A DNA stretch of 38,962 bases from Bacteroidota bacterium (lineage in GTDB: Bacteria; Bacteroidota; Bacteroidia; Bacteroidales; JABHKC01). The stretch's first letter is position 1. Each line of letters starts with the position of its first letter. Shown piece after piece: positions 8,129 through 18,097 of the stretch. The DNA is taken from contig JABHKC010000006.1 of assembly GCA_018692315.1 (NCBI GenBank), positions 1-38,962 of the forward strand, written 5' to 3'. The notes under the pieces are model-generated. The model was not told the DNA's origin. It did no database searches and saw only the letters and a list, made by a program, of their open reading frames with translations. A program made the position numbers and the translations under genes.

Positions 8129-8249
8129 AAAATAAAGCAATTTCCTTACAAAAAAAATGCCAAAAAAACATTTTTTGAATTTATATTCTTGATTGGGAAA
8201 TTGCAAATCCCTCTAAATCAGAAATTACAATTCAAAAGCTGAAGTATCA

Positions 8250-10931
8250 TTAATATTTTACAAATAGTTTTGTCATACTTCTCGTAGAGCTAACAATTCT
8301 AATAGCATAAACAGAATTCTGAATTTTCGTTAACTTAATTGATTGATCGCTATCAGAAATAATACCGTATTGTACGATTTTTCCATCTAAACTTGATATT
8401 TCATAAGTGAATTTTTCTGCTATTGGCGATAAAATATATAATTTGTCTTCACCGGAATCAAAAACTATTGAAAAAGTCTGTTGGCTATCCTGAACAGCCA
8501 AAATATCGTGTTCGCATGGCAGAGAATATGCTTTTCCTGGGGAGCCTCCCGGGCAACCAACAAACCAATTCTGCGGCAAATTGTTGCCGATATTAATATT
8601 ATCGAGCTCTAAAGTAGCCCCAAGATTGTTTAGGTTTGGCCAATTGTTTGTTTGTTCGTAATCGACTATGTCTATCAAAAATCCATCGGAATCGTATAAG
8701 TTAATACAATCGTTCGAGCCTAATTTCCAATTGAATGAACCTACAAAATTGTTTACGGAAGGATAGAATGACGAAAACTCTTCAGCATTACAGCAAATTA
8801 CAAGATAGTTTTGTGAGGCCAAAACTGTACCGATCGGAATGGTAAACGAATTTAATTTATTTTCATCTTTTATTGTCCAACCCGACATATCTATCGAAGT
8901 GCTACTTTTATTATATAACTCGAACCAATCGCCGGAAGCATAGTCTGGATTTGTGTTTTCAAAGTTTATTTCACTAATTACAATTTTGCTTAAATAAAAT
9001 GAATTGCAATAAACTCCGCTGCCATACAAATTATTATCAATCCAGATTGTCCGCTCAGAAATATAATTTTTCAGATAGTTAATTTCTTCATCATGAGTAT
9101 TTCCAACAAAATAGTTTGGCCAAACATAATTGCCCAGAATATTCCATTTCTCAAAATTTCTATCAATTGCCTCACCCAAATAGCCTGTTAGAGAATCAAT
9201 TTTTTCATAGATATTTGCCTCAGAAAGAATAGAATTTCTTAATTCATCCCATCTGCATCGGAGCAAATCCTGAAAATCGTTGTCCTCTTGTAGTCGTTTT
9301 AAGTGAAAAGGGATAACATCTATAACATATGGATTTTCTAAAGCCCAACCACTTGTCATCCAGCCACTGCCATAATCAGCATTTCCAAAACCCAAATTAA
9401 AATCCCAAACCGGTCCTGCAAATATTTTACCTCCTTTGGAGTCTCGCACTTTAGTGTAAAAATTGCTCAATCTGTAGGCATCAACATTAAAAGTTAGTTC
9501 CTGAATAATAAAATAATCGACGAAAGAATGAATGTCGATATAATTTCTATAACCATATTGTATATCGGTGAAATTGCTTCCTGCTAATGAGTATTCGAAA
9601 GATGAAACATATTGCTGAATATATACTGATTGCTCCGCTGTAATATCGTCTCTGTCGGGATATTCATATTGATACTGCAAATTCAGACTATTTCCATTAA
9701 ATGATGAAATTGGAGAAGGCCAGTCGTAAGTACCAGTTTCATCGGCCCAATCAACTTTGTAAATATAACCACCGGTCAAGGAATCTCCAGAGTTATCGTC
9801 ATTGTCAACTTTATCAATAGACAACCTTTTTTTATCCCGTTTAATTTTCTCCATCAAAACGTATATTCCTCTATATTCGGAATCGATAAAAAGCTCGCAA
9901 TAAACGCATCTAACAGCATACCAGCCCATTTCACGTGCAAGTTCATAAACCAGAACATTTCTAAGCAGTGATTTGTCAGTATATGGGGCATAAAGTATCC
10001 AGTCATTTTCTTCAGGCATTCCTAATAATGGTATATTAAGATTTTCGCCATTTTCTAATTGTGTTTCAAAAGCATACGATTTTTTATCGAACATTTGGGT
10101 ACTGCTTCCTCTGATTTCGATATTTATTTTGCATTCAGTATTTGCTTGATCTAAAGTTGAATTAAATAGTCCATCACTATTTTCAAAAGTTTTCATATCT
10201 GCAACAATTCTATAATCGTCGATAATTTGTTGATTGTTAGTATTAATCGAGATGATAGGTAAATGTGAACTAAATGCAAAATGATTTGAATCAAACCATT
10301 CAGGAAGTAGGCTTGCATTAGAATTTGTATCTGAAGTAGCGACGAATAAAAATGGAATTGCCGACAAATCGCTTGAACTTGTTCCGTAATTGTGTATCTG
10401 TATAGCAAGTACATTGTTTCCTGCAAGCATTATAGTATCCAAAGAGCTTGGCGGAATTGCAAAATATTCAGGTATTCCACCTTGATACATTTGGGCTTCA
10501 TGTATATTATTATCAGCATATGTGTTGTAGGATGGAATTTGTCCGAAAACTCCTATGTTTCCTCTTGCTATCTCTTTTCCGTTGAGGTAGGCAACAAAAG
10601 CATCATCATAATCTATATAAAAAAGAGCTCCCTCAATGAAAGAAGTATCAGATAAATTGAATGTCTTTCGTAAGTAAATTGAATTTACAGGCTGAATTTC
10701 AGTTGAATCGTCGCCATCGCCATATCCAAAACCTCCAGCACCTTCAAGCCAAAAACTATCATTGAACTGAATATCAGACCAATCTGTAGGTGGCTCCTGA
10801 GTTCCTAAAAAATATTTCCAATTGTCTGAAGCTTCAACTACCTTTTCCCAATGGTCAATTTGGCTAAATGAATTTTTTGCAAATATTGATACAAAAAAAA
10901 TTATTAGAATCGTGCTAAATATATTTTTCAT
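8250..10931 (-). CDS. Secreted CotH kinase family protein with lamin-tail and T9SS domains
   Basis: An 893-residue surface protein. Signal peptide 1-24; a galactose-binding-like beta domain at about 27-200 (IDYDDAFVAYLNGKEI); CotH domain about 223-640; lamin-tail domain (LTD) about 649-765 (ISEINFE...GDWFELYN, SGWTIKD); type A T9SS domain about 815-893. CotH proteins are atypical kinases related to Fam20C that phosphorylate secreted or spore-coat proteins. The expected features are visible: RGSSTQMFDKKSY (274-286), YRGIYVLMEKIKRDK (353-367) and the acidic metal-binding PVWDFNLGFGN (507-517). Substrates could be the neighbouring T9SS proteins, which is inference. CotH genes commonly sit near VTC and DUF4956 genes, as here (20396-21870). 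Family is certain; kinase activity is likely but unproven. Confidence 0.93.
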   Translation of the reverse strand: MKNIFSTILIIFFVSIFAKNSFSQIDHWEKVVEASDNWKYFLGTQEPPTDWSDIQFNDSFWLEGAGGFGYGDGDDSTEIQPVNSIYLRKTFNLSDTSFIEGALFYIDYDDAFVAYLNGKEIARGNIGVFGQIPSYNTYADNNIHEAQMYQGGIPEYFAIPPSSLDTIMLAGNNVLAIQIHNYGTSSSDLSAIPFLFVATSDTNSNASLLPEWFDSNHFAFSSHLPIISINTNNQQIIDDYRIVADMKTFENSDGLFNSTLDQANTECKINIEIRGSSTQMFDKKSYAFETQLENGENLNIPLLGMPEENDWILYAPYTDKSLLRNVLVYELAREMGWYAVRCVYCELFIDSEYRGIYVLMEKIKRDKKRLSIDKVDNDDNSGDSLTGGYIYKVDWADETGTYDWPSPISSFNGNSLNLQYQYEYPDRDDITAEQSVYIQQYVSSFEYSLAGSNFTDIQYGYRNYIDIHSFVDYFIIQELTFNVDAYRLSNFYTKVRDSKGGKIFAGPVWDFNLGFGNADYGSGWMTSGWALENPYVIDVIPFHLKRLQEDNDFQDLLRCRWDELRNSILSEANIYEKIDSLTGYLGEAIDRNFEKWNILGNYVWPNYFVGNTHDEEINYLKNYISERTIWIDNNLYGSGVYCNSFYLSKIVISEINFENTNPDYASGDWFELYNKSSTSIDMSGWTIKDENKLNSFTIPIGTVLASQNYLVICCNAEEFSSFYPSVNNFVGSFNWKLGSNDCINLYDSDGFLIDIVDYEQTNNWPNLNNLGATLELDNINIGNNLPQNWFVGCPGGSPGKAYSLPCEHDILAVQDSQQTFSIVFDSGEDKLYILSPIAEKFTYEISSLDGKIVQYGIISDSDQSIKLTKIQNSVYAIRIVSSTRSMTKLFVKY

Positions 10932-11007
10932 AAAGGTAAAGGTATGAATAATTTACAATAATTAAATCAGGAAATAAAAATCAAATATTAAAAGATTTTT
11001 TCAAAAA

Positions 11008-11040
11008 AAAAGAGAGCAAGAAAAAATCTTGCTCTCTTTT
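11008..11040 (-). terminator. Rho-independent terminator of the 1918-residue protein gene
   Basis: A 13-bp perfect stem pairs 11008-11020 with 11028-11040 around a 7-nt loop. Read on the minus strand it begins 18 nt after the stop codon and ends in a T-run. It separates the giant gene from the CotH gene. Confidence 0.85.
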
Positions 11041-11058
11041 CTATAAATAATTCAAAAA

Positions 11059-14000
11059 CTATTTTACAACTTGAAATTTATCACTCATTACTTCATTTCC
11101 TATTTTTACTTTGAAAAAATAAGAACCTGAAGTATAGTTGTCAAGATCAAGCTCAAAATTATAATTTCTACTTTCGAGTGTTGCATTTACAATCTGATCT
11201 ACTTGTACACCCAAAACATTGTAAATGTTAATTTGAACAAGTTGAGTTTCTTCAACATTCAGGTTAATATTAAATTTTGTTGAAGCAGGATTTGGATAAG
11301 ATTCTACAAATAATTGTTCCTGAATTGAAGATTTAGCTACTACACTTATTCCGTTGTCTGAATAGGAACTATTTCCGGTTTTCCAGTCTTTAATGTCAAT
11401 AACAAATTCTCTATTTAATTGCTTCGACCAATATTTTAAAACAATGTCATCGCCTAATTCAATACCTTCATTGTCCAAATTTGTTTTACCCCAAACTGTC
11501 AGGGCTAAATTTTTGTTATTGTACACAGCACTTCCAATCAATTGATCTTCTTTATCGAAAGCTCCAATTTGATCGCCTGAATTAATATTAAAATCCCAAC
11601 AATCATTTGGAAATCCGATAGTCATATTGCTACCAGTAACAATATTTTGCTTGTAATAATCAGGGCTTATAAAATCAGACTTTGCAAAATTTGAAGTTGC
11701 GTTTGCAGGATAAGTAAATACTACTGCATTTATCAATTTTATCTGATATCCTTCGCCCGGATTTAAGTTACCTATTCCGTTTATTCCATAAGTTGGCCAA
11801 TAAACTAAACCATTTGTATTTTTAACAATAGTTATATCATTTTCTATTGAACTAAACATTTGAGTAGCATCTGCCGAAGAAGTCCTTAGATATGCAATTA
11901 TACTCCAACCTTGATCAATTGAAAGTGGAGTTGCCTCTGGTTGTACTGGCAGCCCAACAAAATCAACAGATTGAGGGGTATTAAATTTAGCATAATAACC
12001 TTCTCCTATTGTTAAAGAACCTATCACATTGATGTTGAAAAGTGGCCAATAAATACTTCCAACAGAATTTTTCACTAGAACAAGCTCAGAAACTACTGGT
12101 GCGAAAACACTATCAAGTAATGGCTCGAATACATCAACATAGGTTGAAAAAATAGTCCAACCGGTGCTAAAATTAACTGATTGTGTAACTTGTGATACAT
12201 ATGATGAGTTGTTTGTGGCAAGCTCATCAGTAAATACCTCAAGAACTCCATTGATTACTGAAGTTATTGTTCCACTTTGTAAATAAGAAACTAAAACAAT
12301 TGAACTTGATTCGATAATATCAGTTACTGTAAGATCTATAATTGAGTCATTCAATGCATCTAATGCAGTTGATACAACAGCATTTGCGGCTCCATCTACC
12401 ATCACTACAAAATTTTCTGCATTCAGTGGATTTTGTTCCATTGCATCATCAAATTTCAATTTTAGAGTCATTCCATCAGTTGCAACTTCTGCTTCATCCA
12501 ATACTGGCGAGGTAGCAGGAAGTGTAAATGCTGGACCTTCAATATCATCGACAAAATAATTTCCTTCCATAACAACACCGGAATTCACCATAATAACTAA
12601 TTTGTCTAAATCTGTACGGTTGGCAGCAGAACTGAAATCTAAAACAGCAATTTCCCAGTTATTAGTATCTGAAACTGTATAGTTAGCAGTTACTTCTGTT
12701 GTCCAAGGTTCCGTAAGTTCATTGTTTTGAAGTTTAAATGAAAATGTAACTATTGATTCACTATAAACCTTCATTTGGAATGTATTACTTTCAGATAAAT
12801 CCAATTTGTCTCCTAAAATAGCAAAACTGTGAGTCCATTCGCTTGAAGTAGCTGATTTGTAAAAATCTCCAACTTTTTGGCTAATATTTCCAACTGTATT
12901 TGGATTCATAGCTTCCACGTCAAAATCACCGCCGGCTTGTCCGTCCCAGAAACCCCATACTAAACCACTGGCATCATCAAAATTTTCGTATGAAACAAGA
13001 GGTGCTTCTCCTAATTCTATATCATCTATATAAAATGTATTGTCAGCAAAAGAAGCAAAATCTAAAAAGAGAACCATTTTATCATATAATCCGGAACTTG
13101 CTCCAGTGAAATCGAAAACTAATTCTTGCCAACCATTTACGAAAGTAATATTTTGAGAATTCTCAACAAATCCTCCTGTTCCGCTTTGAGTTTCCAACTT
13201 CAATAAAGCAGTACAAGCAATAGGAGAATAAACTTTTACGTGAATATATTCATAAGTAGAAAAATCGACAGTAGTTTGCAAATTGCTGTAAACATGAGAA
13301 TATTGTTCAAAACCCCGTACCCATTGGGCTACAGAATCACTCGTATTTAGTCCTGTCATACTTGGATTTGCAACTTTCATTGGAAAGTTTGGCCAACCTT
13401 CAAAAACTTCATTTTCGTTCATATCAAAATCGTTGAAAATTGTATATGTAGGATTAACTACAGTAGTATCAACAAATTCAATATCATCCCAATAATATTC
13501 ATTTCCAGTACCATAATTACCAAAGTTGAAGAAAACTGCAATTTTATCATAAACATTGGATAAGTTCAAAGCAGGAGTTCCGTTTGCCAGATCGAAAACT
13601 ATAGTTTCCCATGCATTCTCAACTGTTGTATATTCAAGAGTTTCGCTAGAGATACCTCCATTGGTTTTATCTTCAACTTTCATCAAAATAGGAATTCCAA
13701 TTGCAGGAGAATATACTCTCATGCTCATTTGGGTTTGTGTTGCTGTGAATGGAATTGGATTTGCCAATCCACTTGAATTTCCAACAACAGCAGCACCCGA
13801 CCATGTTTCAGCTCCTGTAGCTTTTATAGTTTTTGCAACCATGTTAGTTGGGTCAACAGGATCGACTACTAATTCAGCAATATCTCCACCCCAGGTTTCA
13901 AATGTATAATCAACTGCTGCATCATCAAAAGTTATTGGTAAATCTACTGGTTCTGCGGTGAAAGGAACAAATTCTACATCATCCCAATAAAATACGTCCC

Positions 14001-16815
14001 CTGCTCCATAACTACCAAAATCGAAAAAGATACTAGCTTTATCATATGTCCATGATAAATCTAAAGCAGTTGTTCCAACTGCATTATTTGTAAAATCAAA
14101 TAAAATTGTTTCCCATCCATTTGCTACAGTTGTAAGGCTCTGAGTTTCACACGAATGAGTTGGGTCTAAATGATCTTCAACTTTTAATAAAATTGGAGTA
14201 CCAATAGCAGGAGAATAGACTTTTACACTCATTTTATTATCAATAGCAGTAAATGGAATAGCAGTAGCAAAACCATTTCCTCCAATTGTTGTTCCTGCCC
14301 AGGTTTCAGCACCGGCATTTTTTGTAGTTATTGCAACAATATTTGCACCACCAACAGGATCTGTTCCCAAAACGGTTGAAGTACTACCAAAATCAACGAG
14401 TAAATAATCAACTGTTGAGGATTCGAAATCAACAGGAAGGTCAACTTGTGCAAGTGATGCAGCTGCTAATTGAACATCATCGAAATAGAAAGTATCGGTG
14501 CCCCATGTAGCAAAATCGAAAAATAAGATTAACTTATCATAAACTCCGGATGTAGCTCCAGTGAAATTAAATGATAGTGTTTCCCAAGTGTTAACTCCAG
14601 AAATGTTCATTGAAACCTCTAGAGGTAATGCACCCAATGAACTTTCCAGCTTACATAATACGGTACAAGAAATTGGCGAATAAACTTTTGCTTCAATAGC
14701 TTGATAAGTCGAAAAATCGATTGGTGTAGAAAGGTCGGAATAAGCATGGGCCCATTGGTCTCCGCCTCGTGCCCAACAACCTACGCTATCGCTGGTGTTA
14801 ATTCCTGAAGGATATGGATTAGCAACTTTTACTGTTGGAATTGGCCAACCGGTAAATTCTTCATTTTCGTTAGCATCAAAATCAGTAAAAATCGTATAGC
14901 TTGGATTAACGACCACAGTATTGTCAAATTCTACATCATCCCAATAATAAATTTCACCAGCACCGGCTGTCCCAAAATTGAAAAAGATCACAGCTTTATC
15001 ATAAGTGTTAGTAATTGAGAATGAACCACCAGTAGTAGCACTATAATCAAATGTTAAAGTTTCCCAGGCATTGGCAACAGTAGTAGTATCTTGCGTTTCG
15101 GCAAAAATTCCAGGATTTGTTTCATCTTCAATCTTTAACATTACAGGAGTTCCTACTGATGGTGAAAAAACCTTTATTGTCATTTTTGCTTGAGTAGCAG
15201 TAAAAGGTATAGCATTAGCAAAACCTTCTTCAGGTGGGCCTGCTGTGGCAAGTGTGGTTCCTGCCCAGGTTTCTGCTCCAACTCCCTTTGTAGTTTGTAC
15301 AACTTGATTTGTTCCTCCTGCTGGATCTGTCATAAAAATTGAAGCTGTTCCTCCAAAATCGATTGTCGAATAATTTACAGTTGTATCATCAAAGTTAACT
15401 GGTAAGTCCATCTGAGATAATGGAATGGTAATATTTTCACAGTTTGCAGCAAAAGGAACAGTAATATCTGCTTGGCTTAATTGCCAATTTCCTCCAAACG
15501 TAAGTTTGCTCCATAATATATTCAGAACAACATCAGCGGGAGGTACACTCCAGGTTAAAGTCCTTCTTATTTTTCCTGCTACAGAAGTGTCTGGATCAGA
15601 AATTGTTGCCCCACTGCCACCTGATACTAATAGAAAATTCACCGGGTCGGCTGTTGCCGATTCAATTTCAACATACATTGAAGTAGCATCAACATTGGTG
15701 ATTGTTAGGTTGATTCCTGAGTTTACTTCAGCAGGTATATTAAAATGAGTTGTATAAGTTTCGCAATATGCAGAAGTACTGCTTGGGGTACCTGTTGTAT
15801 CTGGTGGTAGAAATTCTACATTGTCCCAATAATAAGTTTTGGATCCGGCTGTAGCTCCATCTGTTCCAAAGTTGAAAAAGATAGAAGCCTTGTCATAGGT
15901 ATTCACCAGATTTAGAGCTGGCGTTGCTGTAACTTGATTACTAAAATCAAACTCCAAAGTATCCCATGCGTTGGCAATTGTCGTAAGGGCTTCAGTTTCA
16001 ACATAAATTCCTCCATTAGCTGCATCTTCAACCTTCAAACGAACAGGAATACCAGCATCAGGTGAATAAACCAAAATTGACATTATAGTTGCATCGGCTG
16101 TAAATGGAATAGCATTGGCAAATCCAGCTGCGGTACTAATTGTTGTACCTGCCCAGGTTTCTGCTGTTACACCTTTTGTTGTAATTGCTACAACATTTGA
16201 AGAATTCAACGGATCGGCACCTAAAACTGTGGCATTATTTCCAAAATCTGTAACTGTATAATCTACAGTAACATCTTCGAAAGTTACAGGTAAATCAATT
16301 TGGTTCAATACAGTTCCAGTAGGAGCAATTAATTCAAGATCATCAAAATAAAATGTGTCTGTTCCAAAACTGGCAATATCAAAAAAGATTATTATCTTAT
16401 CATAGACACCTGACTGAGCAAAAGAAAAATCAAAGGAAAGCAATTCCCAAGTGTTTGGAGTAGAAATGTTTAGAGAAATCTCAACAGGTGGAGTTCCTGC
16501 TTGATCTTCAAGCTTCAACAAAACTGAGCTTGCAATTGGCGAATACACTTTCAACTCAAAAATATTGTTAGTAGAAAGGTCTAAATCGCTAGCCAAATCG
16601 GCATAACAATGTGCCCACTGTTCGCCACCTCGAGCCCATAGACCAATGCTATCACTAACATTTATACCTGACTGAAATGAATTAAAAACTTGTTGAGGCG
16701 CATTTGGCCAACCAGTAAAAGTAAGGTTCTGGTTACCTTCAAAATCTGTAAATACTTGAGCAAAACTTACCGTAATGCTAAGCATTCCAATTAATAGAAT
16801 AAAAATTTTCTTCAT
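11059..16815 (-). CDS. Giant modular T9SS-secreted surface protein with alternating jelly-roll-like modules
   Basis: A 1918-residue protein: signal peptide (1-19), a long repeat region, then a type A T9SS domain (1838-1918, SYPNPASTKFNI...). Two module types of about 140-165 residues alternate. Type A (22-163, 643-785, 1126-1268) begins FTDFExNxxxxFxGWP and contains WARGGEQWAH and YDKxxxFFDFA. Type B (174-337, 470-631, 793-950, 957-1115) begins DLPVxFxD and contains AETWAGTT and YYWDDVEF. A fourth, divergent A-like module is at 1276-1427. The FYFDDxEL/YYWDDVEF endings resemble carbohydrate-binding jelly-roll modules. An unrelated insert (345-460) separates the first two B modules. An Ig-like domain (about 1434-1530) and two GWxIFSTY/GWSIIAYL repeats (1548-1702) precede the sorting domain. 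No catalytic domain is seen; adhesion or glycan binding is the best guess. Confidence 0.88.
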   Translation of the reverse strand: MKKIFILLIGMLSITVSFAQVFTDFEGNQNLTFTGWPNAPQQVFNSFQSGINVSDSIGLWARGGEQWAHCYADLASDLDLSTNNIFELKVYSPIASSVLLKLEDQAGTPPVEISLNISTPNTWELLSFDFSFAQSGVYDKIIIFFDIASFGTDTFYFDDLELIAPTGTVLNQIDLPVTFEDVTVDYTVTDFGNNATVLGADPLNSSNVVAITTKGVTAETWAGTTISTAAGFANAIPFTADATIMSILVYSPDAGIPVRLKVEDAANGGIYVETEALTTIANAWDTLEFDFSNQVTATPALNLVNTYDKASIFFNFGTDGATAGSKTYYWDNVEFLPPDTTGTPSSTSAYCETYTTHFNIPAEVNSGINLTITNVDATSMYVEIESATADPVNFLLVSGGSGATISDPDTSVAGKIRRTLTWSVPPADVVLNILWSKLTFGGNWQLSQADITVPFAANCENITIPLSQMDLPVNFDDTTVNYSTIDFGGTASIFMTDPAGGTNQVVQTTKGVGAETWAGTTLATAGPPEEGFANAIPFTATQAKMTIKVFSPSVGTPVMLKIEDETNPGIFAETQDTTTVANAWETLTFDYSATTGGSFSITNTYDKAVIFFNFGTAGAGEIYYWDDVEFDNTVVVNPSYTIFTDFDANENEEFTGWPIPTVKVANPYPSGINTSDSVGCWARGGDQWAHAYSDLSTPIDFSTYQAIEAKVYSPISCTVLCKLESSLGALPLEVSMNISGVNTWETLSFNFTGATSGVYDKLILFFDFATWGTDTFYFDDVQLAAASLAQVDLPVDFESSTVDYLLVDFGSTSTVLGTDPVGGANIVAITTKNAGAETWAGTTIGGNGFATAIPFTAIDNKMSVKVYSPAIGTPILLKVEDHLDPTHSCETQSLTTVANGWETILFDFTNNAVGTTALDLSWTYDKASIFFDFGSYGAGDVFYWDDVEFVPFTAEPVDLPITFDDAAVDYTFETWGGDIAELVVDPVDPTNMVAKTIKATGAETWSGAAVVGNSSGLANPIPFTATQTQMSMRVYSPAIGIPILMKVEDKTNGGISSETLEYTTVENAWETIVFDLANGTPALNLSNVYDKIAVFFNFGNYGTGNEYYWDDIEFVDTTVVNPTYTIFNDFDMNENEVFEGWPNFPMKVANPSMTGLNTSDSVAQWVRGFEQYSHVYSNLQTTVDFSTYEYIHVKVYSPIACTALLKLETQSGTGGFVENSQNITFVNGWQELVFDFTGASSGLYDKMVLFLDFASFADNTFYIDDIELGEAPLVSYENFDDASGLVWGFWDGQAGGDFDVEAMNPNTVGNISQKVGDFYKSATSSEWTHSFAILGDKLDLSESNTFQMKVYSESIVTFSFKLQNNELTEPWTTEVTANYTVSDTNNWEIAVLDFSSAANRTDLDKLVIMVNSGVVMEGNYFVDDIEGPAFTLPATSPVLDEAEVATDGMTLKLKFDDAMEQNPLNAENFVVMVDGAANAVVSTALDALNDSIIDLTVTDIIESSSIVLVSYLQSGTITSVINGVLEVFTDELATNNSSYVSQVTQSVNFSTGWTIFSTYVDVFEPLLDSVFAPVVSELVLVKNSVGSIYWPLFNINVIGSLTIGEGYYAKFNTPQSVDFVGLPVQPEATPLSIDQGWSIIAYLRTSSADATQMFSSIENDITIVKNTNGLVYWPTYGINGIGNLNPGEGYQIKLINAVVFTYPANATSNFAKSDFISPDYYKQNIVTGSNMTIGFPNDCWDFNINSGDQIGAFDKEDQLIGSAVYNNKNLALTVWGKTNLDNEGIELGDDIVLKYWSKQLNREFVIDIKDWKTGNSSYSDNGISVVAKSSIQEQLFVESYPNPASTKFNINLNVEETQLVQINIYNVLGVQVDQIVNATLESRNYNFELDLDNYTSGSYFFKVKIGNEVMSDKFQVVK
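12535..16752 (-). repeat. Coding repeat array of A and B modules
   Basis: Eight units of roughly 430-490 bp in the order A-B-(insert)-B-A-B-B-A-A'. Units are clearly homologous in protein but diverged in DNA, so the array is old compared with the TPR repeats at 5874. Confidence 0.85.
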
Positions 16816-17243
16816 TTTAATTAATTTTAGTTTGACAAAAAATATTTTAACTTTCAGATCACAAAAATAATGAAGACTGAGTGAATAATCATTATTTTAT
16901 ACTACATCAAAAACTAAATTAAATTACATCAAAAATTCATCAATAGTAATCTATAATAGTCAAATACAGCACTTTAAGCATTTCAAACACTTCGTCAAAA
17001 AACGAACAAATCCGAAATTTGCATTTTTGTGTGTGAGTAACTGCAAATACAAAAAATTGATTTATTAAGCTCAGAGCTGAAATATTATTATGCAAAACTT
17101 TCTTATCAAGCTTGCATTTTCAGGAAGTAAAATTCGAAATTGGCAAGCAAAGAAATATGTGCTAATTAGTGGTTACACAATTATATGCTATATTGAGTGA
17201 AATAGCTTTGAATATGAACCAATTTGAAAATTATATGGTTGAT
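16816..17243. other. Intergenic region, 428 bp, no gene seen
   Basis: AT-rich spacer upstream of the giant gene. It holds the promoter box at 16862-16869. I found no open frame with coding character, no strong hairpin and no RNA gene in the rest; a decayed sequence cannot be excluded. Confidence 0.6.
16862..16869 (-). promoter_or_regulatory. Bacteroidota -7 promoter box for the 1918-residue protein gene
   Basis: TATTTTTG on the minus strand fits TAnnTTTG and lies 46 nt upstream of the ATG, giving a 5' UTR of about 40 nt, longer than for the other genes here. Confidence 0.45.
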
Positions 17244-17993
17244 CTATTTAATTATAAATTTTCCAATTGCCCGATTTTCACTACCCAATTCTTCAATTAT
17301 GTATAGACCAGCTTGAAATTTTGAAATATCAATGTAAGTTGATTCTTCCATTGTTTCATTGGAATATTTACATTCTCCAAATATATTGTAAATCCGGATG
17401 TGTTTTTTAGATTGCAAACCAGAGATTTTAATAAAATCTGTTGCAGGATTTGGAAAAACATTTATAGTTTGAGAAGTATTGTTAAATATAGAACCAGGAT
17501 TATTTGTAGCTGCGGGAGTTGGATCAGGAAAAAATGTCCAAATATCTTCTCCGTCATTTTGTCGTCCATATGAAATATTGCTTAATTGAACATCGTATGT
17601 GATAGAATCAATAATATTTGTATCTGTATCGAATAAGACAACCTGTTCACCGTTTCCACTAAGCTTAAAATTCAAATGAAAAACTCCTTGATTTGTATCA
17701 TTGTCTGCCCAAAACAGGAAAAATTCGCCTGGGCTAATTATTGTGGAGTCATTCCCTGTAGGAATTTGATATGCAAATGATTTTGCTGTAGTATCGGCAA
17801 GAAAAAACCCAGCAAGATTAATGGTTTCAGTTCCACTATTGTAAATCTCTATCCAATCGTTAAATTCCCCATAACTATCAGCGTTCACACTATCGTTAAT
17901 ACTTAGGAACTCATTAATTTTAATTTTATTAATCTGCGCATAGCTAATATTGAATAATAAAATGGCTACAATAATTGTAATACTTTTTCTCAT
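17244..17993 (-). CDS. Secreted lamin-tail domain protein with T9SS sorting domain
   Basis: A 249-residue secreted protein: signal peptide (1-19), one lamin-tail domain (about 20-140: IKINEFLSIND, FNDWIEIYNSGTETINLAGFFLAD, FFLFWAD) and a type A T9SS domain (178-249, INVFPNPATDF). Extracellular LTDs are immunoglobulin-like folds, often paired with CotH kinases or nucleases in surface proteins. The CotH protein 6 kb away carries the same domain, which supports a functional link. No catalytic region. It is divergently transcribed from the histidine kinase operon, 104 bp away; only an imperfect -7 box (TAATTTCG) is seen upstream. It could serve as scaffold or as CotH substrate; this is speculative. 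Confidence 0.85.
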   Translation of the reverse strand: MRKSITIIVAILLFNISYAQINKIKINEFLSINDSVNADSYGEFNDWIEIYNSGTETINLAGFFLADTTAKSFAYQIPTGNDSTIISPGEFFLFWADNDTNQGVFHLNFKLSGNGEQVVLFDTDTNIIDSITYDVQLSNISYGRQNDGEDIWTFFPDPTPAATNNPGSIFNNTSQTINVFPNPATDFIKISGLQSKKHIRIYNIFGECKYSNETMEESTYIDISKFQAGLYIIEELGSENRAIGKFIIK

Positions 17994-18097
17994 AATCTAT
18001 CATTTATAAATATTATGCGAAATTATCATTTTTTTTAATAAGTATTGAAAGTATTGAATATTTATTCTATTTTTACGACTGAATAACTTATATTTTT

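Noticed and set aside
8152-8176. A/T-only hairpin downstream of the CotH gene
   Set aside because: An 8-bp stem of almost pure A/T is expected by chance in DNA of this composition; too weak to call a terminator.
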